From positions 1-10,857 of the forward strand of contig JBKJUK010000225.1 in NCBI GenBank assembly GCA_046590705.1: 10,857 nt of DNA. Reading direction: 5' to 3'. Position numbers and translations under genes: made by a program. The notes under the pieces were generated by a model, which searched no databases, was not told the DNA's origin, and saw only the letters and a program-made list of their open reading frames with translations. Shown piece after piece: positions 1 to 6,086 of this stretch. Within the stretch, counting starts at the first letter, position 1. The number at the start of each line of letters is the position of its first letter. Origin of the DNA: JBKJUK01 sp046590705 (GTDB lineage: Bacteria > Acidobacteriota > Thermoanaerobaculia > Gp7-AA8).

Positions 1-197
1 GACTCACGCTGGTGACCGACGATTACCACCGGCCGATTTGTTGAAAATTCAGCGGCGAGGTCGAGGACGTAGTGCACGATCGGTCGCCCGCCAGCGGCGT
101 GCAGCACCTTGATCTTCGACGACTTCATCCGCTTGCCGAGTCCGGCCGCCAGGATGACTACTTCCAGTTCAGAATTCATCAGATCAGCTCCGCTCAT
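1..197 (-). CDS. glmU: GlmU, N-terminal fragment: UDP-N-acetylglucosamine pyrophosphorylase domain (cut by window edge)
   Basis: Only the first 65 codons are present; the gene runs off the left edge. GlmU is a cytoplasmic bifunctional enzyme: its N-terminal domain makes UDP-GlcNAc from GlcNAc-1-P and UTP, and its C-terminal domain acetylates glucosamine-1-P. The product feeds peptidoglycan and glycolipid synthesis. The visible part carries the nucleotidyltransferase signature LAAGLGKRMKS (residues 16-26), then KVLH (30-33), GRP (37-39) and VIVGHQ near residue 60. The usual GTRM is GKRM here. The start at 197 is preferred because AAGGA lies 3 bases upstream of the ATG; a second in-frame ATG at 179 (residue 7) is possible. 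It lies 73 bp after the yvcK-type gene on the same strand. The acetyltransferase half is not visible, so a single-domain nucleotidyltransferase cannot be fully excluded. Confidence 0.85.
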   Translation of the reverse strand, partial: MSGADLMNSELEVVILAAGLGKRMKSSKIKVLHAAGGRPIVHYVLDLAAEFSTNRPVVIVGHQRE

Positions 198-270
198 GTT
201 CCTTACCTCGCATGAAGCCGCGTGCGAGAGCACCCGGATCATTGCGCTTCATCACCCGACTGCAATGCGA

Positions 271-1311
271 TCAGTTTCGATCGCGGCGGGTCCTCGCGAG
301 ACTCCGCCCGTACCTTTCGTAAAGACGGAACATGGTATTCGCAAGCGCTGCGGAGTCGTGTCTGACGAAATCACCTTCTGCAATCATGTCGCCAAAAAAG
401 GGCGTGGCACCGAGCTCGCGGATCGCGTTCACGTCGAACTCCACCGGATGCTGATGCTGAGTCGCGTAGGCGGCGCGGATCACTTCCGAGGGACGCAGGC
501 CGTTCATGACCATCACGTCGGCCACGAGGCCGGCATGCTCGACAATCGCCTCGAGATGCTCCTGTGCTGAGTAGCCATCGGTTTCCCCGGGCTGCGTCAT
601 TACATTGCAGACGTAAACCCGGAGTCCTTTCGCGGTGCGGAGAGCGTGACCTACTTCATGAATGACCAGGTTCGGAAGAATCGAGGTGTAGAGCGAGCCC
701 GGACCGATGAGGATCATGTCTGCTTCTTCGATGGCCCGCAAGGCGTCGGGGACCGGTCGTACATCGGGTGGCTCGATGGTGAGGGTGACGATGCGTTCAT
801 GTCGCGGCGCGGGAGCACCTACCGTGTGTGTACCGCTGATTTCGAGTTCACCGACCAGTTCAGATCCATCTGAGCAGAGGGCACGAAGGCCGACATGCTC
901 GAGGGTCGAGGGATAGATCTGACCGCGAATCGCCAGGACTTCCGAGGCCGCGCGAATCGCGGCGTCGAAACCGCCGGTGATCGAAGTGAGGGCGGCCAGC
1001 AGCAGATTTCCCAGTGAGTGACCGCGGAGAGTGGAATCGTGATCGAAGCGGTAATTGAAAAGGCGCGAGAGCAATTGCTCTTCCTCGGCGAGCGCAACGA
1101 TACAGTTTCGGATGTCGCCAGGAGGCAGCATCCCGAATTCTTTGCGGAGCAGTCCGGAGGAACCGCCTTCGTCGGTGACCGTGACGATGGCAGAGAGGGA
1201 GCTGATCGACCATGCACCGTCGGCATCGACGTATTGCTTGAGACCGCGTAGAAGTGTCGAGAGGCCGGTGCCACCACCGATGGCGACGATCTTCAGACCA
1301 GGTGATTCCAT
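271..1311 (-). CDS. yvcK: YvcK/GlmR-type (CofD-like) UDP-sugar-binding regulator, 'gluconeogenesis factor' family
   Basis: A 346-residue protein of the CofD-like/YvcK family. Visible signatures are the N-terminal GGGTGLS loop (residues 12-18), TVTDEGGSSG (44-53), PPGDIRN (63-69), GHSLGNLLL (near 97-105) and IGPGSLYTSI (near 203-212). Length and motifs fit full-length YvcK. In Bacillus and relatives the family binds UDP-GlcNAc, controls carbon flow into cell-wall precursors and influences GlmS, which is why it is also called GlmR. It lacks the rapZ-whiA neighbours usual in Gram-positives. Instead it follows mglA by 24 bp and precedes glmU, whose product is the UDP-GlcNAc this family senses. 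No strong Shine-Dalgarno precedes the ATG at 1311, so translation may depend on mglA upstream. True CofD (F420 synthesis) is less likely given the bacterial YvcK motifs and the glmU context. Confidence 0.88.
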   Translation of the reverse strand: MESPGLKIVAIGGGTGLSTLLRGLKQYVDADGAWSISSLSAIVTVTDEGGSSGLLRKEFGMLPPGDIRNCIVALAEEEQLLSRLFNYRFDHDSTLRGHSLGNLLLAALTSITGGFDAAIRAASEVLAIRGQIYPSTLEHVGLRALCSDGSELVGELEISGTHTVGAPAPRHERIVTLTIEPPDVRPVPDALRAIEEADMILIGPGSLYTSILPNLVIHEVGHALRTAKGLRVYVCNVMTQPGETDGYSAQEHLEAIVEHAGLVADVMVMNGLRPSEVIRAAYATQHQHPVEFDVNAIRELGATPFFGDMIAEGDFVRHDSAALANTMFRLYERYGRSLARTRRDRN

Positions 1312-1335
1312 CGACAGTGGTCGGACCGAGCAGCC

Positions 1336-1920
1336 TTACTTCTTCTTCAGCTCTGTGAGAACCAGTTTGGCAACCGCTTTGAGGGTATCGAAGACACCCG
1401 TGCCGTTCATGGCGATGGCCTCGAAGGTCGGTTCGCCCTTGAAGTTCAGGGCCTGGTACATCTGATCGACCGGCAGCGCCGTCGGAAGGTCTCGCTTGTT
1501 CAGTTGGAGAGCGAAAGGAACTTCCAGAAGATCGTAGCCCTGTTCTTTCAGATTCCTCTCGAGGTTCTGTAGCGATTCGATGTTCGCTTCCATCCTCGCT
1601 TCCTGCGAGTCGGCGACGAAAATCATTCCATCGACGCCTTTGAGAATCAGCTTCCGCGAAGCATCGTAAAAGACCTGGCCAGGTACGGTGTAAAGGTGGA
1701 AACGAGTCTTGAAACCGCGCACAGTGCCGAGGTCGAGAGGAAGGAAGTCGAAAAAAAGAGTGCGATCGGTTTCGGTCGCCAGTGAAATCAACTTCCCCTT
1801 CGACTGCGGATTGGTCTTGTCGTAAATCCACTGCAGATTGGTGGTCTTTCCGCAGAGACCCGGGCCGTAGTAGACGATCTTGCAGTTGATCTCGCGCGCG
1901 GCGTAGTTGATGAATGTCAT
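1336..1920 (-). CDS. mglA: MglA-type small Ras-like GTPase (cell polarity)
   Basis: A 194-residue single-domain GTPase, the length of Myxococcus MglA. The P-loop GPGLCGKT spans residues 19-26. The switch II motif is TVPGQ (78-82), with Thr78 replacing the Asp of canonical Ras DxxG, a hallmark of the MglA family. The base-specificity motif NKRD is at 141-144. Arg53 and Gln82, the intrinsic arginine finger and catalytic glutamine in MglA, are both present, so it should be active. In Myxococcus, GTP-bound MglA marks the leading pole and directs motility machinery; in non-gliding bacteria the role is less clear. It follows its GAP gene mglB by 52 bp and precedes the yvcK-type gene by 24 bp, suggesting one operon. 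The C-terminus ends in KAVAKLVLTELKKK, typical of the family. Confidence 0.95.
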   Translation of the reverse strand: MTFINYAAREINCKIVYYGPGLCGKTTNLQWIYDKTNPQSKGKLISLATETDRTLFFDFLPLDLGTVRGFKTRFHLYTVPGQVFYDASRKLILKGVDGMIFVADSQEARMEANIESLQNLERNLKEQGYDLLEVPFALQLNKRDLPTALPVDQMYQALNFKGEPTFEAIAMNGTGVFDTLKAVAKLVLTELKKK

Positions 1921-1972
1921 GGGTGCGGGAGCTCTCGGAGAAGAGGCATGGTCTCAGGGATGGCCGGAGATC

Positions 1973-2470
1973 TCATTCGCTGAACAGGCTGTCGATATCT
2001 TCGTCGGTGATCTCTGCGAAAGGCGAGTCGAAGCGGTTGGCCCTGCCGCGATCCTCTTCCGATTTCCGCACGATGACCTCGAAGGTTCGCTCGAGCTCCT
2101 GCGAGGCCTTCTTGACGCGGAGGCGGACCAGACCCAGCGAGGAACGCTCGTCGAAGATCACTACCAGAATGACCCGCTGCGCGACCAGGGAGATGTGGAT
2201 GTTGTCCTTCTCGCCCTCGTGGAAGAGGATGGAGAATTCCTTCTCGCCGATCAGCTTGGCCAGCCCGTCCGTCGCTGCGACGTTGCCTGCGGTCAGTGAC
2301 GCGAGAGAGGTTGCATCGACGCCTTTCATGTCTCCATGAGCAGCGATCTGCTGGCCGTTCTTGTCGACCAGAAAGACTATTTTCGAGTTGGAGTCAGTCT
2401 GCAGACGGGAAAGTACTTCCTTGATCTGCAGGTACTCCTCTTCGTACATGACGAGATCAGGAGAAGCCAT
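1973..2470 (-). CDS. mglB: MglB-type roadblock/LC7 protein, GTPase-activating partner of MglA
   Basis: A 165-residue roadblock/LC7-fold protein. The N-terminal stretch with LVMYEEE and the core with VVFLVDKNG-like sequence (FLVDKNGQQI), SLASLTAGN, LGLVRLRVKKAS match Myxococcus MglB as I recall it. The acidic C-terminal tail, SPFAEITDEDIDSLFSE, is also nearly that of MglB; in the family this C-terminal helix contacts MglA. MglB dimers bind MglA-GTP and stimulate hydrolysis, confining active MglA to one pole. It is the first gene of an apparent mglB-mglA-yvcK-glmU run and starts just after the repeat-rich gap downstream of recR. A tentative promoter lies at 2504-2532. No strong ribosome binding site precedes the ATG at 2470. 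Confidence 0.93.
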   Translation of the reverse strand: MASPDLVMYEEEYLQIKEVLSRLQTDSNSKIVFLVDKNGQQIAAHGDMKGVDATSLASLTAGNVAATDGLAKLIGEKEFSILFHEGEKDNIHISLVAQRVILVVIFDERSSLGLVRLRVKKASQELERTFEVIVRKSEEDRGRANRFDSPFAEITDEDIDSLFSE

Positions 2471-2503
2471 TTATATGCACCATCGGGGTGTTTTTATAGC
2501 TGG

Positions 2504-2532
2504 TGTATAGCATACGCTCGGGCTAGAAGCCA
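2504..2532 (-). promoter_or_regulatory. Possible sigma-70 promoter for mglB-mglA
   Basis: On the minus strand TGGCTT (2532-2527) is followed by exactly 17 bases and then TATACA (2509-2504), about 35 bases upstream of the mglB start. The -35 match is modest and the -10 match is four of six. It is the best candidate between the repeats and mglB, but it is unproven. Confidence 0.35.
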
Positions 2533-2587
2533 GATCGAGGCGACAGCGGATTGTGTTGCTGGAGCGGGGGCGAGGCGGATGAACGGA

Positions 2588-2630
2588 CTGATGAACGCAG
2601 AACGCAGAACGCAGAACGATGAAGTATGAA
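2588..2630 (+). repeat. Heptad repeat family A, copy 1 (three GAACGCA units)
   Basis: The copy begins CTGAT and continues with three GAACGCA heptads, then GAACGAT, GAAGTAT and GAAG, so period seven is kept throughout. The same sequence recurs at 2889-2914 (inverted), 9633-9664 and 10817-10857 with different numbers of GAACGCA units. Confidence 0.9.
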
Positions 2631-2663
2631 GGGGACCGCGGCAGCAACGGCAGCCTGCACGAC

Positions 2664-2840
2664 CGTCATTCCGACGAGCCGCATGATCGCGATGGTGACA
2701 CTGCCGTGACTGCGAGGAGGAATCTCCGGTCCGCGCAGACGCGATGGAACGGCACGACCTCGCGGCGCGGAACGGAGATTCCTCTTCGCGATACACATCG
2801 CGCAAGCTGAGGTGAGCCTGGCGCGCTCATCGGAATGACG
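2664..2840. repeat. 177-bp imperfect fold-back (MITE- or REP-like) element
   Basis: The outer ends are perfect 11-base inverted repeats: CGTCATTCCGA at 2664-2674 and TCGGAATGACG at 2830-2840. A second nested pair is GAGGAATCTCCG (2717-2728) and CGGAGATTCCTC (2773-2784), which extends imperfectly inward through GCGC-rich sequence. A weaker middle pair involves the ATCGCGATGGTG region near 2686-2697 and ACACATCGCGC near 2793-2803. No coding capacity is seen. It sits between two inverted copies of the GAACGCA repeat. No target-site duplication could be confirmed by eye. Confidence 0.7.
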
Positions 2841-2888
2841 CCGCGGAGGATTGTTACTTCCTGCCGAAACGATGCACCGGTCTATTTC

Positions 2889-2914
2889 TTACTTCATCGT
2901 TCTGCGTTCATCAG
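2889..2914 (-). repeat. Heptad repeat family A, copy 2 (inverted, one GAACGCA unit)
   Basis: Read on the minus strand it gives CTGAT, one GAACGCA, GAACGAT and GAAGTAA. It is in inverted orientation relative to the copy at 2588-2630 and lies immediately downstream of the recR stop codon. The shorter unit count contrasts with the three-unit copies. Confidence 0.88.
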
Positions 2915-2919
2915 CCTCG

Positions 2920-3513
2920 TCAGATCTCCCGTCGCCCTTCCAGAGCCTTGGACATGGTCACCTGGTCCGCATACTCGAGGTCACCTCCCACCGGCAGTCC
3001 AAATCCGAGCCGCGTCACCTTCACGCCCATCGGTCGGATCTGCTGCGCGATGTACAGCGCAGTGGCCTCCCCTTCAACGTTGGGATTCGTGGCCACGATG
3101 ACTTCGCGCACGCCACCATCTTTCAGTCTGCGTACCAGTCCTGCCACGTCGATCTCGTCGGGACCGACGCCTTTCAGCGGAGAAAGCGCGCCGAGCAGCA
3201 CATGGTAGACACCGCGAAAATCCCGCGAGGCTTCCACTGTCGGGATGTTGAATGCTTCCTCGACTACGCAGATCGCCGACTGATCGCGCCGCGGATCTCC
3301 GCAGATCGAGCAGGGATCGACATCGGTCATGTTGTTACAGATCCTGCAGCGGAAAATTTTCAGTTTCACCTCGAGGATGGCGTGGGCGAGTGCCTCTGCA
3401 TCCGAGGTGGAGCGCTTCAGGATGTGATAGGCGAGGCGAGACGCGGATTTTCCGCCGATGCCCGGAAGCCTGGTCAGCTCATTGATGAGGTTCGCTAGTG
3501 GGGGAGCGGTCAT
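2920..3513 (-). CDS. recR: Recombination mediator protein RecR
   Basis: A 197-residue protein, essentially the family length. The N-terminal helix-hairpin-helix LPGIGGKSA spans residues 16-24. The four-cysteine zinc finger uses C56, C59, C68 and C71. A Toprim domain follows, from the AICVVEE segment (Glu85) to the VEGEATALYIA segment. The C-terminal GLPVGGDLEYAD is the family's Walker B-like signature. RecR works with RecO and/or RecF to load RecA on SSB-coated DNA at gaps. It follows ebfC by 45 bp and is the third gene of dnaX-ebfC-recR, an arrangement conserved across many phyla. No clear Shine-Dalgarno precedes the ATG at 3513. The stop at 2920 is followed almost at once by an inverted heptad repeat, which may form the 3' end of the message. 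Confidence 0.97.
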   Translation of the reverse strand: MTAPPLANLINELTRLPGIGGKSASRLAYHILKRSTSDAEALAHAILEVKLKIFRCRICNNMTDVDPCSICGDPRRDQSAICVVEEAFNIPTVEASRDFRGVYHVLLGALSPLKGVGPDEIDVAGLVRRLKDGGVREVIVATNPNVEGEATALYIAQQIRPMGVKVTRLGFGLPVGGDLEYADQVTMSKALEGRREI

Positions 3514-3558
3514 TCTGCAGGTACGCGGCCTGTATCCTTGTTAGCAGTTCGGGCGCGA

Positions 3559-3858
3559 CTAAAACATACCAGGCATCTTCATTCCGCCGGTCATTCCGCC
3601 GAGCTGGGACTGCATCGATTCGTCGACCTTACGGGTAGCGTCGTTCACAGCGGCAACGATCATGTCCTGCAACATCTCGATGTCGTTCGGATCCACCGCT
3701 TCCTTGTCGATCTCGATGGCAATCAGTTCTTTCGAGCCACCCATGGTCGCCTTGACCATTCCGCCACCTGCCGTGCCCTCGACTTTTACCTCGGACATCT
3801 TTTTCTGCATCTGGTCCTGCATCTGCTGCGCTTGCTTCATCAGCTGCTTGATGTTCAT
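3559..3858 (-). CDS. ebfC: YbaB/EbfC nucleoid-associated DNA-binding protein
   Basis: A 99-residue YbaB/EbfC family protein. It starts MNIKQLMKQAQQMQDQMQKKM, the typical N-terminal helix, then the beta-strand core with VEGTAGGGMVKATMGG and KELIAIEID, and ends in a Gly/Met-rich tail. The family forms tweezer-like dimers that bind DNA and help organise the nucleoid. Its start overlaps the dnaX stop in an ATGA at 3855-3858, so translation is probably coupled. A GGAGG Shine-Dalgarno inside the end of dnaX (3863-3867) lies four bases upstream of the ATG. recR follows 45 bp downstream. Conserved dnaX-ybaB-recR linkage supports the call. Confidence 0.95.
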   Translation of the reverse strand: MNIKQLMKQAQQMQDQMQKKMSEVKVEGTAGGGMVKATMGGSKELIAIEIDKEAVDPNDIEMLQDMIVAAVNDATRKVDESMQSQLGGMTGGMKMPGMF

Positions 3859-5540
3859 CGATCCTCCGAACTTTTTCCTGGTGAACCTGCAACGATCTCG
3901 CCGCCGAGATGACGGGCAAACGCCTTGAGAAGAGGATCGTCTGCAGGTTGAGAGTCGGCAACTTCCTGGGCGCCGCCTTTCGGCGAGGCAGGTGCGCGGC
4001 CCGGACCTTTCCGCACATCGACACGCATCGGTTCACCAGTCAACTGTGTGGCGATCTGTTCGAGGTAACGCTGCTGCTCAGCGTTGGCGAGATATTCATA
4101 CGCAAAATTGTTCGAGGGATCGAAGTTGATGGTGACCGCCCCGGAACCGAATTGCACGCCGGCGGCCTGATCGAGATAGCTTGCCAGCAGCTTGCGATCG
4201 GCGCGAACCCGGGCCACGAACTCCGCCTCGAGGTCCTCCGTCGCGACCTTCGGGCCGCTCCGCTGTGCGGGTGTCGCTTCTGGTGCGTTAGGTCTCTCCT
4301 GCTTCTGCTCTCGAACTGGAGCAGTAGAAAGCTCAGGGGCTTCGCTGACAGGAGCCAACCTCCTGGCAACCTTCGGCGCGATTACCTGTCGCGAAGAGCC
4401 ACTGCCACCTGACTGAGGACTGCCGCCGGCCTTCAATTCTTCTTCGACTCGACGCAGACGTGGAAGGGTGGTGGCCTTCAGGAACGCTATTTCCACGGCC
4501 AGCCTCTGATACTCACTGCGACTCACCAGTTCATCGTCCTTGAGCAGGAGATTCAGAATTCGCAGCAGCTCGCTGTATTCGAAACGTGCAGCGAGATCGT
4601 GCAGCTGTTTTCCGGAGGCCGTGTCGGCCGACTCTGAGGCGCGCGCGCCGGAGCGGATGAAGAGCATCGAGCGAAGATGCGAGAGTACGTCGCGGAAGAG
4701 CAGTTTGAAATCGCGCCCACCCTCGGCCGCTTCTTCGAGTGTGTCGATCACGACCGCTGCATCGCCATCATTCACTGCAGTGAGAAGGCGGTTGAGAAAG
4801 TGATCGTCCGAGAGTCCAAGGACGTCGTTTACGTCCTGCATGGTGATGGCGCGGCCGGTGAAGGCCACAACCTGATCGAGCAGGGACAGCGAGTCGCGAA
4901 CACTGCCTTCGCCTCGCATGGCCACCATCTCCAGAGCTGCCCGCTCGGCCTCAATGTTCTCCGCGCTGCAGATCTCCTCGAGCCGGTCAGCAACTTCGGG
5001 GACGGTGATTTTACGCAGCGCAAACTGCTGCACGCGACTGAGGATCGTGGCCGGAACCTTGTGTATCTCCGTGGTGGCCATCATGAAGACCACGTGCGGC
5101 GGCGGTTCTTCGATCAGTTTCAGTAGAGCGTTCCAGGCGCCGCTGGAGAGCATGTGCGCTTCATCGATAATGAAAATGCGGTAGAGGTCGCGGGCGGGCT
5201 GAAACTGAGTGATCTCGCGCAGTTCGCGGATGTTGTCGACCTGCGTGTAGGTCGCGGCGTCGATTTCTCGGACGTCGAGGTCGATTCCCTCAGTGATCTC
5301 ACGACACGTCGAGCACTCGTTACAGGGCTCGATGGTGGGCCCTTTCACGCAGTTGAGGGCCTTGGCGAAAATCCGGGCTGAGGTGGTCTTTCCGATTCCG
5401 CGGACACCGGAGAACAGGTAAGCGTGATGAATGCGCTTCTGGTCGATGGCGTTCTGCAGCGTTCTGACGATCGTCGGCTGGCCGATGATGTCGCGAAACG
5501 TCTGAGGGCGGTACTTCCTGGCTAGAGCCTGATAACTCAT
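3855..5540 (-). CDS. dnaX: DNA polymerase III subunit gamma/tau (clamp loader ATPase)
   Basis: A 561-residue DnaX. The N-terminus, MSYQALARKYRPQTF, fixes the start at 5540. The Walker A GVRGIGKT is at residues 45-52, zinc-module cysteines at C64, C73, C76 and C79, the DEAH Walker B at 126-129 and the sensor-1 region MATTE at 154-158. The arginine-finger motif reads SRV (168-170) rather than the usual SRC, with the arginine kept. Residues from about 365 to 425 form a low-complexity Gly/Ser/Pro/Glu linker, followed by a tau-like C-terminal domain. DnaX assembles the sliding-clamp loader in the replisome. No internal slippery site suitable for making a separate gamma was found. No Shine-Dalgarno is visible: the start codon abuts a heptad fold-back repeat. 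Upstream lies the SRP RNA; ebfC overlaps its stop. Confidence 0.96.
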   Translation of the reverse strand: MSYQALARKYRPQTFRDIIGQPTIVRTLQNAIDQKRIHHAYLFSGVRGIGKTTSARIFAKALNCVKGPTIEPCNECSTCREITEGIDLDVREIDAATYTQVDNIRELREITQFQPARDLYRIFIIDEAHMLSSGAWNALLKLIEEPPPHVVFMMATTEIHKVPATILSRVQQFALRKITVPEVADRLEEICSAENIEAERAALEMVAMRGEGSVRDSLSLLDQVVAFTGRAITMQDVNDVLGLSDDHFLNRLLTAVNDGDAAVVIDTLEEAAEGGRDFKLLFRDVLSHLRSMLFIRSGARASESADTASGKQLHDLAARFEYSELLRILNLLLKDDELVSRSEYQRLAVEIAFLKATTLPRLRRVEEELKAGGSPQSGGSGSSRQVIAPKVARRLAPVSEAPELSTAPVREQKQERPNAPEATPAQRSGPKVATEDLEAEFVARVRADRKLLASYLDQAAGVQFGSGAVTINFDPSNNFAYEYLANAEQQRYLEQIATQLTGEPMRVDVRKGPGRAPASPKGGAQEVADSQPADDPLLKAFARHLGGEIVAGSPGKSSEDR

Positions 5541-5544
5541 TTTT

Positions 5545-5644
5545 GAATGGAGAATGGAGAAGGGGGGATGGAGAATGTTGAACGGCGGGAACCGTGTGGT
5601 CTTTCACTCTCCATTCTGCATTCTCCATTCTCCATTCTTGATTC
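5545..5644. repeat. Heptad fold-back family B, copy 1 (dnaX-SRP RNA spacer)
   Basis: A forward arm of GAATGGA-type heptads (5545-5583) faces a complementary arm (5606-5644) across a loop of about 22 bases. The arms are imperfect and interrupted by a G-run near 5562-5567. On the minus strand this forms the whole region between the SRP RNA and the dnaX start codon. Confidence 0.85.
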
Positions 5645-5660
5645 GGTAAGCAATTCCAGA

Positions 5661-5759
5661 GAGCCCAGGTTGACTGCAGCACGCGAACAACCGCCTTATC
5701 GCTGCTTCCTTCCGGACCTGACGAGGTTCGGCAGTGTTCACTGCACAGGACCCGGACTC
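5661..5759 (-). ncRNA. ffs: Signal recognition particle RNA (4.5S-type, small bacterial SRP RNA)
   Basis: Minus-strand sequence contains the near-invariant domain IV apex CAGGTCCGGAAGGAAGCAGC with its GGAA tetraloop, which binds Ffh. The ends pair: GAGTCCGGGT at the 5' end (5759-5750) with ACCTGGGCTC at the 3' end (5670-5661), allowing G-U pairs. The 99-nt length fits the short bacterial form without an Alu domain. With Ffh it delivers nascent membrane proteins to FtsY. Its position between tadA (with two tRNA-Ser genes) and dnaX matches the tadA-scr-dnaX order of Bacillus. The exact ends are inferred from pairing and could shift by a few bases. Confidence 0.95.
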
Positions 5760-5779
5760 ACTGCGATCGCCTTCGGCGA

Positions 5780-5874
5780 AATGGAGAATGGAGAATGCAG
5801 AATGGAGAGTGTAAAGCGGACGTCGTTACGAGCGCCTTTCACATTCTCCATTCTCCATTCAACATTCTCCATTC
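5780..5874. repeat. Heptad fold-back family B, copy 2 (SRP RNA-tRNA-Ser(GGA) spacer)
   Basis: The forward arm (5780-5819) and inverse arm (5832-5874) are complementary over about 40 bases with few mismatches. Each is built from GAATGGA/GAATGCA heptads. The pairing continues into the tip, where GTGTAAAGCG opposes CGCCTTTCACA. It fills the spacer upstream of the SRP RNA. Confidence 0.88.
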
Positions 5875-5896
5875 GGTCAACATTCTCCAATCAAAA

Positions 5897-5986
5897 TGGC
5901 GGAGAGAGTGGGATTCGAACCCACGGTAGGTTTAACCCTACACACGCTTTCCAAGCGTGCGCCTTAAGCCACTCGGCCATCTCTCC
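5897..5986 (-). tRNA. tRNA-Ser (anticodon GGA)
   Basis: A 90-nt class II tRNA including an encoded CCA (5899-5897). Acceptor GGAGAGA pairs with TCTCTCC. The anticodon stem CACGC/GCGTG encloses loop TTGGAAA, giving anticodon GGA at 5952-5950. The T arm is GTGGG-TTCGAAT-CCCAC, and a long variable arm is present, as expected for serine tRNA. It reads UCC and UCU codons. Confidence 0.97.
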
Positions 5987-5992
5987 GGAAAA

Positions 5993-6079
5993 GAATGCAG
6001 AATGGAGAATGCAGAATGGAGAATGTGAAAACAGAGCGCTGTTCACATTCGACATTCTCCATTCGACATTCTCCATTCG
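5993..6079. repeat. Heptad fold-back family B, copy 3 (between the two tRNA-Ser genes)
   Basis: The forward arm (5993-6035) and inverse arm (6038-6079) consist of GAATGCA/GAATGGA and complementary heptads. The tip is a tight hairpin in which GAATGTGAA..ACAG pairs with CTGTTCACATTC around AGCG. It occupies nearly the whole spacer between the two serine tRNAs. Confidence 0.88.
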
Positions 6080-6086
6080 GTCAATA

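Larger units (their letters stand above)
2471..2919. other. 449-bp non-coding gap between recR and mglB, filled with repeats
   Basis: No credible gene is visible; the open frames here are short and have repeat-derived composition. From left to right the gap holds the putative mglB promoter, a GAACGCA heptad repeat, a 177-bp fold-back element, and an inverted second copy of the heptad repeat that ends six bases from the recR stop. It separates the dnaX-ebfC-recR block from the mglB-mglA block, so transcription may be interrupted here. Confidence 0.75.

Noticed and set aside
212..252. ATGAAGC/GCTTCAT inverted repeat between yvcK and glmU
   Set aside because: Only 7 bp with a 27-base loop and no T-run; likely chance.
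860..1831. 323-residue minus-strand open frame
   Set aside because: It is an alternate frame over mglA and the yvcK-type gene, with an Arg/Ser-rich composition typical of a shadow.
2479..2496. Terminator-like CACC...GGTG with TTTTT on the plus strand
   Set aside because: The stem is only about four base pairs and no plus-strand transcript ends here.
2588..2630. CRISPR array
   Set aside because: The repeated unit is only 7 bases with no spacers; it is a tandem heptad repeat.
3868..3880. Programmed frameshift site at an A-run in dnaX
   Set aside because: Five A bases occur only in the last few codons of dnaX, so a shift there could not make a shorter gamma form.
5871..5881. TTGACC at the outer end of fold-back arms as a -35 box (also near 6077-6083)
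   Set aside because: No TATAAT-like sequence lies at 16-18 bases; the following sequence is heptad repeat.
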